Shown here: in pieces, positions 16,867 through 27,492 of the stretch | Numbering within the stretch: position 1 is the first letter of the stretch | Layout of the letters: every line of letters begins with the position of its first letter | NCBI GenBank assembly: GCA_001899715.1 | Contig: MKWI01000014.1 | Coordinates: 1 to 64,000, forward strand | Direction of reading: 5' to 3' | Origin: Sphingobium sp. 66-54 | GTDB lineage: Bacteria; Pseudomonadota; Alphaproteobacteria; Sphingomonadales; Sphingomonadaceae | DNA: 64,000 nucleotides | Notes under the pieces: generated by a model | What the model was told of the DNA's origin: nothing | The model's input: the letters and a program-made list of their open reading frames with translations, nothing else | The model's database searches: none | Position numbers and translations under genes: made by a program

Positions 16867-19539
16867 ATGAACTTCGTCCGCCCCAACGCCCTCACCGGTT
16901 CTCGCGACCGGCTGGACTGGCGCCTGCTGATCGGCCTGGCGGACGAGCAGGACGGCGCAGCGCTCGATCGACTGGCGCGGGCCATCCACGGCATGGCACG
17001 CTGCTGGCCGCTGCTGATCGCCGTGCGTGTGCTGCTGCTCGGCATAACCGCTGGCTGGAGCGGGCTGGCCATGCAGGTGCATGAGCCCGGTTTCCTTCGC
17101 CTTTGTCTGCTTCAGGGCCTTGCCGACCTGCTTCTGGTGGCCGGCCCTCGCCTCGCTCCCTGTCGCCGCCTCTCCCCCAATTTACAATTGGCGATTGCCG
17201 CGCCGCTGGTCGGCTTGTCCGGCGCGCTGTTCGTGCTCCTGATTGGCGCAATCAACACCACCGGCATGGCAGCCCTGATCGCTCTGCTGGTGCCTGCGCT
17301 CCTCGCCATGGTGGTCTCCGGCGGCTGCCCTCTGCTCGGCATCGCTTATGGGATAGGCTGTGTGCTTGCGCTCACCGGCCAACTGCCGCCAACCCTCCAG
17401 ACCATCGCATTGCTGAGCCTGGCCAGCGTCACGCTGCTTGCCCCCCGCTTCGGCGATACGCCACGCAACGCTTTGGACGACACCGCTCTCAGCGGTGAGC
17501 AGGCGCGGGCGTTCCTCGCCGACTTCGAGCATGCGGGGCGCGGTTGGTTCTGGGAGACGGATCGGGCCGGCAAGCTCAGCTATATTTCCGGGACGCTGGC
17601 CGCCCAGCTTGGCCGGGCCGCCCGCGATCTGATCGGCCAGCCGCTCACCGCGTTGATCGCGCCAGCCGATGCCGATGCGCAGGGTGACGGCGGCCGCACG
17701 CTCAGCTTCCACCTCTCGGCCCGCACCGCCTTTGCGGATATTGCGGTACAGGCGGCGGGCGCCGGGGGTGAGCGCTGGTGGGCGATCTGCGGCCAGCCGG
17801 TGGCCACTCCGTTTGGACAATTTCTCGGCTTTCGCGGCAGCGGCTCGGATCTCACAGAGATGCGCCGCTCGCAGGCCGAGGTCGCTCGCCTCGCCCGGTT
17901 CGATTCGCTTACTGGCCTTGCCAACCGCATGCAGATGCTGACCACGCTCGAACAGGCGCTCGCGCCCCGCAATGGCGTGGCCGGCACCGGCGCCCTGTTG
18001 ATGCTCGACCTCGATCGGTTCAAGGAAGTCAACGATACGATGGGCCATCCGGCTGGCGACGCATTGCTGCGCCAGGTTGCCCAGCGACTGCTTCGCCTCG
18101 CCGGCACCAGCGGCAAGGTGGGCCGGCTGGGTGGCGACGAATTCCAGATCGTGCTGCCGGGCGTCAGCGAGCGATCCGGGCTGACCCGGCTCGGCACCGC
18201 CATCATTCATAACCTCTCGCAGCCCTATGCGATCGACGGCAGCCAGGTGGTGATCGGTGTCTCCATCGGTATCGCCGTCGCCCCCACGGACGGAACCAGC
18301 GCCGAAACGCTGATCCGCAATGCCGACCTCGCTCTCTATGCCGCCAAGGCGGAAGGGCGCGGCCTGTTCCGCTATTATGAGCCGGCCATGCACGCCAATG
18401 CCGACGACCGCCGGCAGATCGAGCAGGACCTGCGCCATGCCATCGTGACGGGCGGCCTGCACCTCGCCTATCAGCCGATCGTCTGCGCCAGCACCGAGCG
18501 CATCACCGGCTTTGAAGCGCTGATCCGCTGGCATCACCCCACGCGCGGGCCGATCTCGCCGGCATCGTTCATCCCCGTCGCCGAGAATGCCGGGTTGATC
18601 GGCGCAATCGGCGAATGGGTCTTGCGCACCGCTTGCCGCGAAGCCTCCCGATGGCCGGAGGGGACCCGCGTCGCGGTGAACGTCTCGCCCTTGCAATTCA
18701 TCAACCCGTCGCTCCCCGCACTGGTGATGAGCGCGCTCGCCAATGCCGGGCTCTCCGCCGGCCGGCTGGAACTGGAGATCACCGAAGGCGTATTCCTCTC
18801 CGGCGGCGCAGGTACCGACCGCATGTTCACCGCGCTCAAGAAAATCGGCGTACGGCTTGCGCTCGACGATTTCGGCACGGGCTATTCGGCACTCGGCTAT
18901 CTCAAGACCGCGCCGTTCGACAAGATCAAGATCGACCAGAGCTTCGTGCGTGGCGCCGCCGTCAAGGGCAGCCGCAACGCTGCCATCGTCAAGGCGATCG
19001 TCAACCTTGCCGAAGCCCTCGGCATGGAGACCACGGCGGAAGGCGCCGAGACGCTGGACGAGCTGGCACTGATCCGATCCCTGGGGTGCAGCCATGTGCA
19101 GGGTTACGTCTATGGCCGCCCGCTTGGCGCTGAAGCAACGCACGCCCTGCTGGCAAGCGCCAACGGCCACGCCCAGGCCGCAGGTCACAAGGCGAGCCGC
19201 GAGCCGCGCATGGCCTTGTTGCGCTCCGTCACCCTGCGCCATGACGGCTGCGACCATTCCGCCCGCATCCGCAACGTGTCTCTCCATGGCGCGATGATCG
19301 AGGGGGTGACGGGTATGATCGCCGGCACGCGCGTCCAGGTCGCACTGGCCAGCGACTATACCGTGGGCGGTATCTGCCGTTGGTGCCTGGGCGACCGCAT
19401 GGGTGTGGAGTTCGAGCAGGAGATCGACATCGGCCGCCTGCGGTCGTCCCCGGCCGAAACCGAGCGTGTCCGCGAACGGCAGCGGACAGCCGCCGATACG
19501 CTCGCCTTCTATCGCAGCCGATGGCGGGAGGCTGGCTGA
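16867..19539 (+). CDS. Membrane PAS-GGDEF-EAL-PilZ cyclic-di-GMP protein
   Basis: An 890-residue signalling protein. Residues ~45-190 hold five or six hydrophobic helices forming a membrane sensor; a PAS domain follows (~205-335, GRGWFWETDRAGKLSYIS); then a diguanylate cyclase with an intact GGDEF (residues 422-426); then an EAL phosphodiesterase domain with EAL at 550-552 and the later LDDFGTGYS and KIKIDQSFV metal-site motifs. The last ~110 residues (RMALLRSVTLRHDG..., NVSLHGAMIEG) look like a PilZ c-di-GMP-binding domain. Both catalytic domains keep their key residues, so either direction of turnover is possible. The start at 16867 avoids the low-quality first 41 codons of the longer reading. 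Confidence 0.93.
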   Translation: MNFVRPNALTGSRDRLDWRLLIGLADEQDGAALDRLARAIHGMARCWPLLIAVRVLLLGITAGWSGLAMQVHEPGFLRLCLLQGLADLLLVAGPRLAPCRRLSPNLQLAIAAPLVGLSGALFVLLIGAINTTGMAALIALLVPALLAMVVSGGCPLLGIAYGIGCVLALTGQLPPTLQTIALLSLASVTLLAPRFGDTPRNALDDTALSGEQARAFLADFEHAGRGWFWETDRAGKLSYISGTLAAQLGRAARDLIGQPLTALIAPADADAQGDGGRTLSFHLSARTAFADIAVQAAGAGGERWWAICGQPVATPFGQFLGFRGSGSDLTEMRRSQAEVARLARFDSLTGLANRMQMLTTLEQALAPRNGVAGTGALLMLDLDRFKEVNDTMGHPAGDALLRQVAQRLLRLAGTSGKVGRLGGDEFQIVLPGVSERSGLTRLGTAIIHNLSQPYAIDGSQVVIGVSIGIAVAPTDGTSAETLIRNADLALYAAKAEGRGLFRYYEPAMHANADDRRQIEQDLRHAIVTGGLHLAYQPIVCASTERITGFEALIRWHHPTRGPISPASFIPVAENAGLIGAIGEWVLRTACREASRWPEGTRVAVNVSPLQFINPSLPALVMSALANAGLSAGRLELEITEGVFLSGGAGTDRMFTALKKIGVRLALDDFGTGYSALGYLKTAPFDKIKIDQSFVRGAAVKGSRNAAIVKAIVNLAEALGMETTAEGAETLDELALIRSLGCSHVQGYVYGRPLGAEATHALLASANGHAQAAGHKASREPRMALLRSVTLRHDGCDHSARIRNVSLHGAMIEGVTGMIAGTRVQVALASDYTVGGICRWCLGDRMGVEFEQEIDIGRLRSSPAETERVRERQRTAADTLAFYRSRWREAG

Positions 19540-19920
19540 AAGCCCTGCGGTCCGGCAGCGCCCCCACCGTTCCGAACATGGACGGAGCCGGGTTGTGCTG
19601 CGGCTGACATGGCGAACGATCGGCTCGGCAAAGCGCGAAACGAGGGCACTCGATCCTTGATGCTGCTAATGGTAGTGCCGCGAGAAGCCACTCAGAGGGC
19701 GATCGTGTCGTTTGCAAACGCGCCGATCCGACAACCGACTATGGGGTTGAATCCCTTAAGACCTCCCGTTCGCCCTGACCTTGTGGAAGGACAGCTTTTT
19801 CTTTGGCCTGCTCGAGAGAAGGACATGTTCTTCGATAGACTCGGCGGGTTGATCGGCAATGGCCATGTCCGGCCTGACGCGATCGGAGGATAAGGACTGT
19901 CTGCCAGCGATATCAGCGCC
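19540..19920. other. Intergenic gap with a REP-like hairpin
   Basis: This stretch between the GGDEF-EAL gene and the terminator of the CsgG-like gene has no credible coding frame. A rightward frame from 19609 encodes the peptide VRPDLVEGQ, which is how the sphingomonad REP-like repeat reads when translated by chance. The repeat is listed separately. Confidence 0.5.
19768..19792. repeat. REP-like short palindromic repeat
   Basis: GTTCGCCCTGACCTTGTGGAA followed by GGAC is a two-mismatch version of the 25-base element (GTTCGCCCTGAGCTTGTCGA then AGGGC) found many times between genes in sphingomonads. A diverged copy in the opposite orientation is seen at about 27357-27381. Matching to the wider family is from memory. 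Confidence 0.6.
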
Positions 19921-19949
19921 AAAAAGGCGGGCCTTGCGACCCGCCCTTT
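19921..19949 (-). terminator. Rho-independent terminator after the CsgG-like gene
   Basis: Read leftwards, GGCGGG pairs with CCCGCC around an 8-base loop and is followed by five T. It lies 24 bases beyond the stop of the CsgG-like gene at 19973. Confidence 0.85.
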
Positions 19950-19972
19950 CGTCTTACCGCGATTTGGCCGCC

Positions 19973-20749
19973 TCAGCGCGCTACTGGCGCAGCGGCAGAT
20001 GCGTTGGCGGGCAAACCGCCAAGCTGCGTCACCAGCTTGGTGTAGGCATCGAGATAGGCCAGCACGATAACCTGGCCGATATCGGTATTCTGGTAGCCGC
20101 CACCGCCGGCCGCGGCGAGACCGCCCCACCAGCCCGCGCCGCCACCGGCACCGAAGCTGAGATCGGACTTGCGCGCATAGCCTTCGGTCAACGCTTCCTC
20201 CTCGGTCGTACGGGCATTGACGATAGAGAGCGTGACGTTCGCCTCGCTCTTCTTCACGTTGATGCCGCCCGCCAGCGCGCCGAGGGTGCGGCCGCCCAGA
20301 AAGCCGCCGACCAGGCCGCCCAATGCGTTGCCGCCGCTATTCTTGTTGCTGCTAACGATGTTCGGCTCGATGAAATAATCGGCCGCGCGCACCTGCCCCT
20401 TGCCGAGGTTCGATCCGGCTTGCAGCTCGCCCTGGTCGGCCATGGCGCGCTCCATGGCGCGGCTCTGCATCGAGCGGCCGCGATTGACGAGCGTGAAGCA
20501 ACCGGACTGCTGCACGAACACGCGGATGATCGCTTCCGGACTGCCGAGGCTTAGCTCGCGCCACCATTGGTTATCCGGCTCAACCACTGCCAGCGCACCC
20601 AGGTTGCGCGTGCACTTGGGAATCTCCCGCGTGCCCTTGGTCTGGTCCTGCCGGCCTGATGACCCCTTCTTGTTGTCCACCGCCATGGCCGGCTGGCTCA
20701 GCATGGCGAGCGCAGCGGTTGCCAATGCCAATTTTACGATGTGCTTCAT
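19973..20749 (-). CDS. Secreted CsgG-like protein
   Basis: A 258-residue exported protein with a good signal peptide ([23 protein letters not shown]). It has no lipobox Cys, unlike true CsgG. The mature part contains [37 protein letters not shown] and [11 protein letters not shown], the pattern of the CsgG/HfaB-type curli-secretion or peptidoglycan-associated fold. A long Gly-rich stretch ([24 protein letters not shown]) follows and could span or line a membrane. An A-G-rich ribosome-binding site (GAGGTGGGAC) precedes the ATG at 20749. No curli or holdfast genes are nearby. The function is unknown, possibly in the envelope; the family call is moderate. Confidence 0.7.
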   Translation of the reverse strand: MKHIVKLALATAALAMLSQPAMAVDNKKGSSGRQDQTKGTREIPKCTRNLGALAVVEPDNQWWRELSLGSPEAIIRVFVQQSGCFTLVNRGRSMQSRAMERAMADQGELQAGSNLGKGQVRAADYFIEPNIVSSNKNSGGNALGGLVGGFLGGRTLGALAGGINVKKSEANVTLSIVNARTTEEEALTEGYARKSDLSFGAGGGAGWWGGLAAAGGGGYQNTDIGQVIVLAYLDAYTKLVTQLGGLPANASAAAPVAR

Positions 20750-20948
20750 GTCCCACCTCACCCGGAAAAAATGTCACGGTTTCAAGTTTATGGAGCGCCC
20801 CAGACGCGCTGCTTATCACAGACGCGCGCAGGCACAAGATTGTGCGACATGCCGAAGAGGCATTTTATCATGGTACCGCCCGCGCATATTGGACAGAAGC
20901 GACGAGCAGACACTTTGCCGCGCTGCGCCATGCTGCTATCGGCGCGGG

Positions 20949-22754
<1,806 letters not shown>

Positions 22755-22878
22755 GGCCGGGAATCGCCGCCTCCCTTCTCCATCCCGCCCGGGAAGCGGA
22801 TCACGCGAATGTCCCGCCCATCGGGTTGAACGCCGTCTTCGGGGTAATGGCTGGAGTTCGTCTGCGTGATTGGACTCA

Positions 22879-22957
22879 GCACTCCTGCTCAGGCCGGAGC
22901 CCACAGGGCGCATGAGCGGTTCTTCTCCGCCCTGGGATCCTGCCTGCGCAGGAGCAC
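22879..22957. repeat. Intergenic inverted repeat, family 1
   Basis: The left arm (GCACTCCTGCTCAGGCCGGA, running to 22909) and right arm (22930-22957, beginning CCCTGGGATCCTGCCTGCG) are imperfect complements with a 20-base spacer. The same architecture, with arms built on CTCCTGC...GCAGGAG plus CCCAGGG, recurs at 31432 and 41614, and as a solo arm at 27399. It sits in the gap between lepA and katA. Confidence 0.7.
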
Positions 22958-23036
22958 GGCAGGTTTCAACCTGAAGCCTTGGCCCCCGAAGGGGGGAGGG
23001 TCCGCCGGCGGGACAATCTCCGCCAGCGGACCAACC

Positions 23037-24527
23037 TCATGCGTTGGCCAAAGCCGGCGCCGTCATGCCCAGCGCCGCTGCCACGCCCGCGCCATAAGCA
23101 GGATCGCAGCGGGTGCAGTTGTCAATGTGGCGCTGCTTGATGAAGTCCGGCGCATCGCCCATTGCCCGCGCGGTGTTCTCGAACAGCACCTGCTGCTGCG
23201 CCGGGCTCATCTGCTGGAACAGCTTGCGCGGCTGGGTGAAATAATCGTCGTCATCCTCGCGATAGTTCCAGTGCTTCGCCTCGCCCGAGATCCGCAGCGG
23301 CGGCTCGCTGAAATCGGGCTGCTGCTGCCACTGGCCGAAGCTGTTCGGCTCGTAATGCGGCCGGCGGCCATAATTGCCATCCATCCGCCCCGCTCCATCG
23401 CGATGGTTGCTCATCACCGGGCAGCGCGCAGCGTTGACCGGGATCTGGTGGTAGTTCACCCCGAGCCGGTAGCGCTGGGCGTCGGCATAGTTGAACAGGC
23501 GTGCTTGCAGCATCCGGTCGGGTGAAACACCGATCCCCGGCACCAGATTGGACGGAGCAAAGGCGCTCTGCTCGACATCGGCGAAGAAATTCTCCGGATT
23601 GCGGTTCAGCTCGAACTCGCCGACTTCGATCAGCGGATAATCCGCTTTATACCAGACCTTGGTCAGGTCGAACGGATGGAAGCCATAGGTCTCGGCTTCC
23701 GCTTCCGGCATGATCTGGACATACATCGTCCATTTCGGGAAATTGCCGCGCTCGATCGCTTCAAAGAGATCGCGCTGATGCGTCTCCCGGTCGCCGCCGA
23801 CCAGTGCCGCCGCCTCCGCATCGGTCAGGTTCTCGATGCCCTGCTGGGTTTTGAAGTGGAACTTCACCCAGAAGCGCTCGCCCGCCTCGTTCCAGAAGCT
23901 GTAGGTGTGGCTGCCGAAGCCGTGCATGTGGCGATAGCTTTTGGGAATACCCCGCTCGGACATCACGATCGTCACCTGATGGAAAGCTTCCGGCAGCAGC
24001 GTCCAGAAATCCCAGTTGTTGGTGGCGCTCCGCATGTTGGTGCGTGGGTCGCGCTTCACCGCCTTGTTGAGATCGGGGAATTTGCGGGGATCGCGCAGGA
24101 AGAAGACGGGCGTGTTGTTGCCCACCATGTCCCAATTGCCTTCCTCCGTGTAGAATTTGAGTGCGAAACCGCGAATGTCACGCTCCGCATCGGCCGCGCC
24201 GCGTTCGCCGGCAACGGTGGTGAAGCGAGCGAACATCTCGGTCTTTTTGCCCACCTCGCTGAAAATCTTCGCGCGCGTGTAGCGGGTAATGTCGTTGGTG
24301 ACGGTGAAGGTACCGAACGCGCCCGAGCCCTTGGCATGCATCCGCCGCTCGGGAATCACCTCACGCACGAAGTTGGCGAGCTTCTCGTTGAGCCACACGT
24401 CCTGCGCGAGCAGCGGCCCGCGCGGACCGGCGGTGAGGCTGTCCTGATTGTCGGGAACGGGCGCGCCGAAGGCCGTCGTCAGGTGAGAGACGGGGCATTG
24501 GCCGGCGTCGGGATGCGTCTTGGTCAT
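23037..24527 (-). CDS. katA: Monofunctional heme catalase
   Basis: A 496-residue small-subunit catalase that converts hydrogen peroxide to water and oxygen. The distal His64 lies in [14 protein letters not shown], the distal Asn in [16 protein letters not shown], and the proximal heme-binding stretch is [15 protein letters not shown]. The C-terminal part contains a pair of Cys (CTRCDPAYG) where many relatives have other residues. The ATG at 24527 follows AGGAGG. It has no signal peptide, so it should be cytoplasmic. It is probably under peroxide control; no oxyR is adjacent. Confidence 0.96.
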   Translation of the reverse strand: MTKTHPDAGQCPVSHLTTAFGAPVPDNQDSLTAGPRGPLLAQDVWLNEKLANFVREVIPERRMHAKGSGAFGTFTVTNDITRYTRAKIFSEVGKKTEMFARFTTVAGERGAADAERDIRGFALKFYTEEGNWDMVGNNTPVFFLRDPRKFPDLNKAVKRDPRTNMRSATNNWDFWTLLPEAFHQVTIVMSERGIPKSYRHMHGFGSHTYSFWNEAGERFWVKFHFKTQQGIENLTDAEAAALVGGDRETHQRDLFEAIERGNFPKWTMYVQIMPEAEAETYGFHPFDLTKVWYKADYPLIEVGEFELNRNPENFFADVEQSAFAPSNLVPGIGVSPDRMLQARLFNYADAQRYRLGVNYHQIPVNAARCPVMSNHRDGAGRMDGNYGRRPHYEPNSFGQWQQQPDFSEPPLRISGEAKHWNYREDDDDYFTQPRKLFQQMSPAQQQVLFENTARAMGDAPDFIKQRHIDNCTRCDPAYGAGVAAALGMTAPALANA

Positions 24528-24838
24528 GGGCGGGTCCTCCTTGCTCTAAGCTTGTGGCCCAAGACTATGCCGGCGAGACTCATTCGTCGCCTTCATTAAG
24601 AACGTCATTGTGATCGAATTATTAGATTAATCGACACACCGAGCCCGAGGTACGCGAGAAAGGCGCGGGCCGTCTGGGTCAATCGGGAGGGGCGTCGGCG
24701 AAATCGGAGTCCCATGGGTTTGCATGACCTTGCCCCTTCCTCCGCATGGGCAAGACAAACCATATAGGACGGCATAAAGCGGACCCATCGCATGGCGGGA
24801 TGGTCCGGCGGCCTCGCGCGGGACTTGGGCTCGACTGC
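24528..24838. promoter_or_regulatory. katA upstream region with AT-rich dyad
   Basis: This 311-base gap between katA and the small gene at 24839 has no clear gene. An AT-rich imperfect dyad at 24612-24634 (TCGAATTATT, A, then GATTAATCGA), about 85 bases before the katA start, stands out against the GC-rich surroundings. It has the T-N11-A shape of a LysR/OxyR site. This is only a positional suggestion. Confidence 0.35.
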
Positions 24839-24955
24839 TTAACCGACCATCAGGCTGAGAGCGGCGATGCCGCCGGCGAGGCCAATCAAGGCGGCGGTCA
24901 GCCCATATTCCATCATCTTCGCGCCCATATCCGCACCGAACATCCGGGCCAGCAT
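24839..24955 (-). CDS. Flp-pilin-like small peptide, 38 aa
   Basis: A short gene not usually called. An AAGGGAGAAAGG lies just before the ATG at 24955. The product, MLARMFGADMGAKMMEYGLT followed by AALIGLAGGIAALSLMVG, has a charged head, then Glu-Tyr-Gly-Leu-x-Ala-Ala-Leu-Ile and one hydrophobic helix to the end. The EYGLxAALI core is the hallmark of Flp/Fap type IVb pilins, where Glu is residue +5 of the mature pilin. Here there is no Gly-x-x-x-x-Glu-Tyr prepilin site in the usual position: the residue five before Glu is Met10 or Gly11, so processing is uncertain. No tad/cpa genes are nearby. Confidence 0.62.
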   Translation of the reverse strand: MLARMFGADMGAKMMEYGLTAALIGLAGGIAALSLMVG

Positions 24956-25087
24956 GGCCTTTCTCCCTTTCCGTCTCCTTTATAGCGCGCGCTCCATGAC
25001 TCGCAGGTTAACCGGTGGGGACGCTTGACCGCGGGCGAGACGGCGCAGACTATACTGGTTGGAGAGGCTGCACGGGGGAGGACAGAC

Positions 25088-25588
25088 ATGGTGCTCAAGG
25101 TGCCGGTCGAGGACCGTATCGAGATCGAGGAACTGATGGCGCGGTACGCATGGGCGCTCGATACCGGCGATTTCGAGGGCTATGCCGCCTGCTTCTGCGC
25201 GGACGGTTGGCTGGAGCATTGGCCGCAGGGCCGCTGCCACGGCCGCGAGGGATTGAAGCGCGCGACCGATTCGCTCTGGTATGACACGCCCAATCACTAT
25301 CTCGGCCGCCAGCACCGCATGAGCCAGGTGCTGATGACACCCGAGGCGACGGAGGGCGAACAGCCGGGCGTCCGGATCAAATGCTTCTGGTCGATCCTCC
25401 AGCACGATGTCGTCACGTTCGAGAACCGCGTGTTCGGCATGGGCACATGGGACACGCTGGCGGTGAAGGAACCGGACGGCGAATGGCGCTTCCGCAGCGT
25501 CTCCGTCGATCTGTGGATCAACGGGCAGGTGCCGTGGCAAGGCGAGAAGCGGGCGTGGGGCAAGGCACCGAGCGAAGCCGCCGGCTAG
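25088..25588 (+). CDS. SnoaL/NTF2-like fold protein
   Basis: A 166-residue protein of the nuclear-transport-factor-2/SnoaL-like group. The opening DRIEIEELMARYAWALDTGDFEGYAACFCADGWLEH and the mid-chain HRMSQVL with a following cone of beta strands are typical of the fold used by scytalone dehydratase, steroid isomerase and aromatic dioxygenase beta subunits. Asp and His residues in the pocket positions are present, but the reaction cannot be read. The ATG at 25088 follows GGGGGAGGA. It is a lone gene, and such genes are abundant in sphingomonad catabolic genomes. Confidence 0.83.
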   Translation: MVLKVPVEDRIEIEELMARYAWALDTGDFEGYAACFCADGWLEHWPQGRCHGREGLKRATDSLWYDTPNHYLGRQHRMSQVLMTPEATEGEQPGVRIKCFWSILQHDVVTFENRVFGMGTWDTLAVKEPDGEWRFRSVSVDLWINGQVPWQGEKRAWGKAPSEAAG

Positions 25589-25611
25589 GACGGATCGACA
25601 TTCAGTTCTGG

Positions 25612-25702
25612 CGGCCTGCAAATGGTGTCTTTTCGCGCTTCCGGTGCTCACGGACCGAAAGTCCACTGCGCTCCGCAAGCACGCAGAGTCGCCATTTGCA
25701 AG
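25612..25702. repeat. Intergenic stem-loop repeat
   Basis: Outer arms TGCAAATGGTG and CGCCATTTGCA (one mismatch) enclose a GGAC-CGAAA-GTCC hairpin and the phrase CTTCCGGTGCTCACGGAC. The phrase resembles repeats seen between genes across sphingomonads. It sits between convergent genes and may also act as a bidirectional terminator. Confidence 0.55.
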
Positions 25703-25728
25703 TCGTCAGGGATGAATGCAAACTGCGG

Positions 25729-27198
25729 CTAATAAGCCCCCGGCACCTCGATCTGGCGGGCGTTGGCGGGGCGTTCGGGGGTGAGGAGGCGCGGAGCCGC
25801 CTTCGTCGCCGACTGAGCGCGGATTCCGCCCAACGCGCCGGGAATTGGCGAGCAAGCGCGGCCCGCAAGAAAATCGAGCGCGGTTTTCACCGAGTTCTCG
25901 CGCGGGTCGCCGAGCGGCCAGGCGAGATCGTCGCTGGCCTGACAGCTCCGCTCCATAACCGGGGCGAGGCCGCTGTAATAAGCGCCCTGCCCGGCGGCAT
26001 TGCTCGTCGCGAAGGCGATGATGCGCAGCCGGTCGTCGCATTCGGGCCGGTCGATGGCGATCTGGCCGACCGGCTTGCCGTAAGTGTTGGCGCCGATCAG
26101 CGCGACATCGGCATGGAGATAAGGCACGAAGGCGTTGATGACGAGTTCGCTGGCGGAGGCCGTGCCCTCGAAGCCGATGAAGGCAATGCGGCGGGCACCT
26201 ACCGCCTCAGGCTGCGCGCGGAACGGGTAACTCTCGTTTTCGCTTGCCTTTTCCGGCCGGAACACAAGCTGCGCGAAGATATCGCTCGGCCGCCGGTTGG
26301 CGCCGAGCAAATCGCCGAGAAGCTGCGCGATGGCGAGCAGACCGCCGCCATTGTAACGCAGGTCCACGATCAGCTCGTCCACACCCTGCGCGCGGAAATC
26401 CGCAAACGCCTGCCGCAACTGCGGATCGGCCGCATAGATGAAAGTACGCAGGTTGATGTAGCCGACCTTGCGGCCATCGGCCTCCTCGATGATGCGGGCA
26501 CCATAACGCGGCGAGACCGGCTCCAGGTCGAACACCGCCTTGGTGAGCGTGACGAGCCGCTCGCCACCGCCGGCATCCGCGATGCGCAGGACGCGGGCAG
26601 TACCGGCGGTATCCGGCCCGAGCGCCTCGATGAGGCCATCTGTTCCGGACTGGTTGAGGATCGCGGAAATGGTGCGCACGTTGCCGGTGCTGGTGCCCAC
26701 ACCAAGGATGCGGGCGCCGCGCTGGATGCCCGCCGCATCGGCCGGGCTGTTCTCGAACACCTCCGGAACGGTCAGCGTCAGCGTGGCGTCGTCGAACCCC
26801 AGCCGGATGCCGAAGCCGGCCGTCTCGCCCGACTGGTAATAGGCATTCTCGGCCGCGATTGAAGTTAGATAGGTGAAGTAGCGGTCCCTCCCCTGCGCGC
26901 GCGCCGTGGCAGTGAGCGCATCCACATAGGCCTCCAATGAGCCGTAGGACGCCTTGTTGAGCACGCCCGGCAGCGTCTCCGGGAACAGATACCATTCCCG
27001 CATCTGGACCAGCGCCCAATCCTGCCGCGCGGAAAGGCCGCACGTGGAGGCGGTCGGCGTGGGCGACGGCGATGGCGTTGGGGTCGGCCCGATGACGACC
27101 GGGCCGCTCGATGATGATCCCCCTCCGCCCCCGCAGCCGGCCAAGGCAAGCGCCAGGCCGAGAAGCGCGACTCCGCTCGCGCGCCTTATGCTCTTCAT
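25729..27198 (-). CDS. Lipoprotein S41-family (C-terminal processing) peptidase
   Basis: A 489-residue periplasmic serine protease. It begins with a lipoprotein signal (LALAGC, Cys22), then a Gly/Ser and Pro-Thr-Ser linker (residues ~23-50) that spaces the enzyme from the membrane. A PDZ-like region (GFGIRLGFDD ... VFENSPADAAGIQRGARIL) lies at ~128-200 and the S41 core at ~245-420. The catalytic pair matches Tsp/CtpA: Ser348 in GTASASE and Lys375 in YGKPVGQ, 27 residues apart. Likely roles are degradation or processing of envelope proteins. The ATG at 27198 gives a complete signal. It is a lone gene, convergent with the SnoaL-like gene. Confidence 0.92.
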   Translation of the reverse strand: MKSIRRASGVALLGLALALAGCGGGGGSSSSGPVVIGPTPTPSPSPTPTASTCGLSARQDWALVQMREWYLFPETLPGVLNKASYGSLEAYVDALTATARAQGRDRYFTYLTSIAAENAYYQSGETAGFGIRLGFDDATLTLTVPEVFENSPADAAGIQRGARILGVGTSTGNVRTISAILNQSGTDGLIEALGPDTAGTARVLRIADAGGGERLVTLTKAVFDLEPVSPRYGARIIEEADGRKVGYINLRTFIYAADPQLRQAFADFRAQGVDELIVDLRYNGGGLLAIAQLLGDLLGANRRPSDIFAQLVFRPEKASENESYPFRAQPEAVGARRIAFIGFEGTASASELVINAFVPYLHADVALIGANTYGKPVGQIAIDRPECDDRLRIIAFATSNAAGQGAYYSGLAPVMERSCQASDDLAWPLGDPRENSVKTALDFLAGRACSPIPGALGGIRAQSATKAAPRLLTPERPANARQIEVPGAY

Positions 27199-27492
27199 GC
27201 CTCCTGCCTAGGGCCGCGAGAAAGGGCTGTCAGGCGAATTATTTTGCGGGATGAGAACGCTTGCGAACGGGCCTCGTCTTGATGATCGCTCGTGCCCGAA
27301 TCCGTGCATCCAAGCCGTTAAGGGGCGTCCCGCTTCCCGGCAATGCTGAAGAAGACCGGTGCTTCGACAAGCAGGGAACGAACAGCATGAACCTTGCCGT
27401 GCTCCTGCGCAGGCAGGAGTCCTGATTCCGCCTCGATCATCGAACCGGCTTACAGCCGAAGACGCAATCCCGAAATAGACCTCAGTTCCCGC
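27199..27492. other. Intergenic gap with degenerate repeats
   Basis: This gap between the S41 peptidase start and the SDR stop contains no believable gene. It holds a degenerate REP-like copy (about 27357-27381, GCTTCGACAAGCAGGGAACG) and a single arm of the family-1 repeat just to its right. Confidence 0.5.
27399..27425. repeat. Family-1 repeat, solo arm
   Basis: GTGCTCCTGCGCAGGCAGGA plus GTCCTG is one arm of the family-1 inverted repeat described at 41614. A second arm was not found on either side. CTCCTGC and GCAGGAG pair within it. Confidence 0.6.

Noticed and set aside
17182..19287. 701-residue leftward frame opposite the GGDEF-EAL gene
   Set aside because: No domain, and a low-complexity composition; the plus-strand gene has intact GGDEF and EAL motifs.
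24605..24793. 62-codon leftward frame whose C-terminal part (RLTQTARAFLAYLG) looks like a LysR tail
   Set aside because: Only a short match, no other LysR parts upstream; could be an OxyR remnant but is too weak to call.
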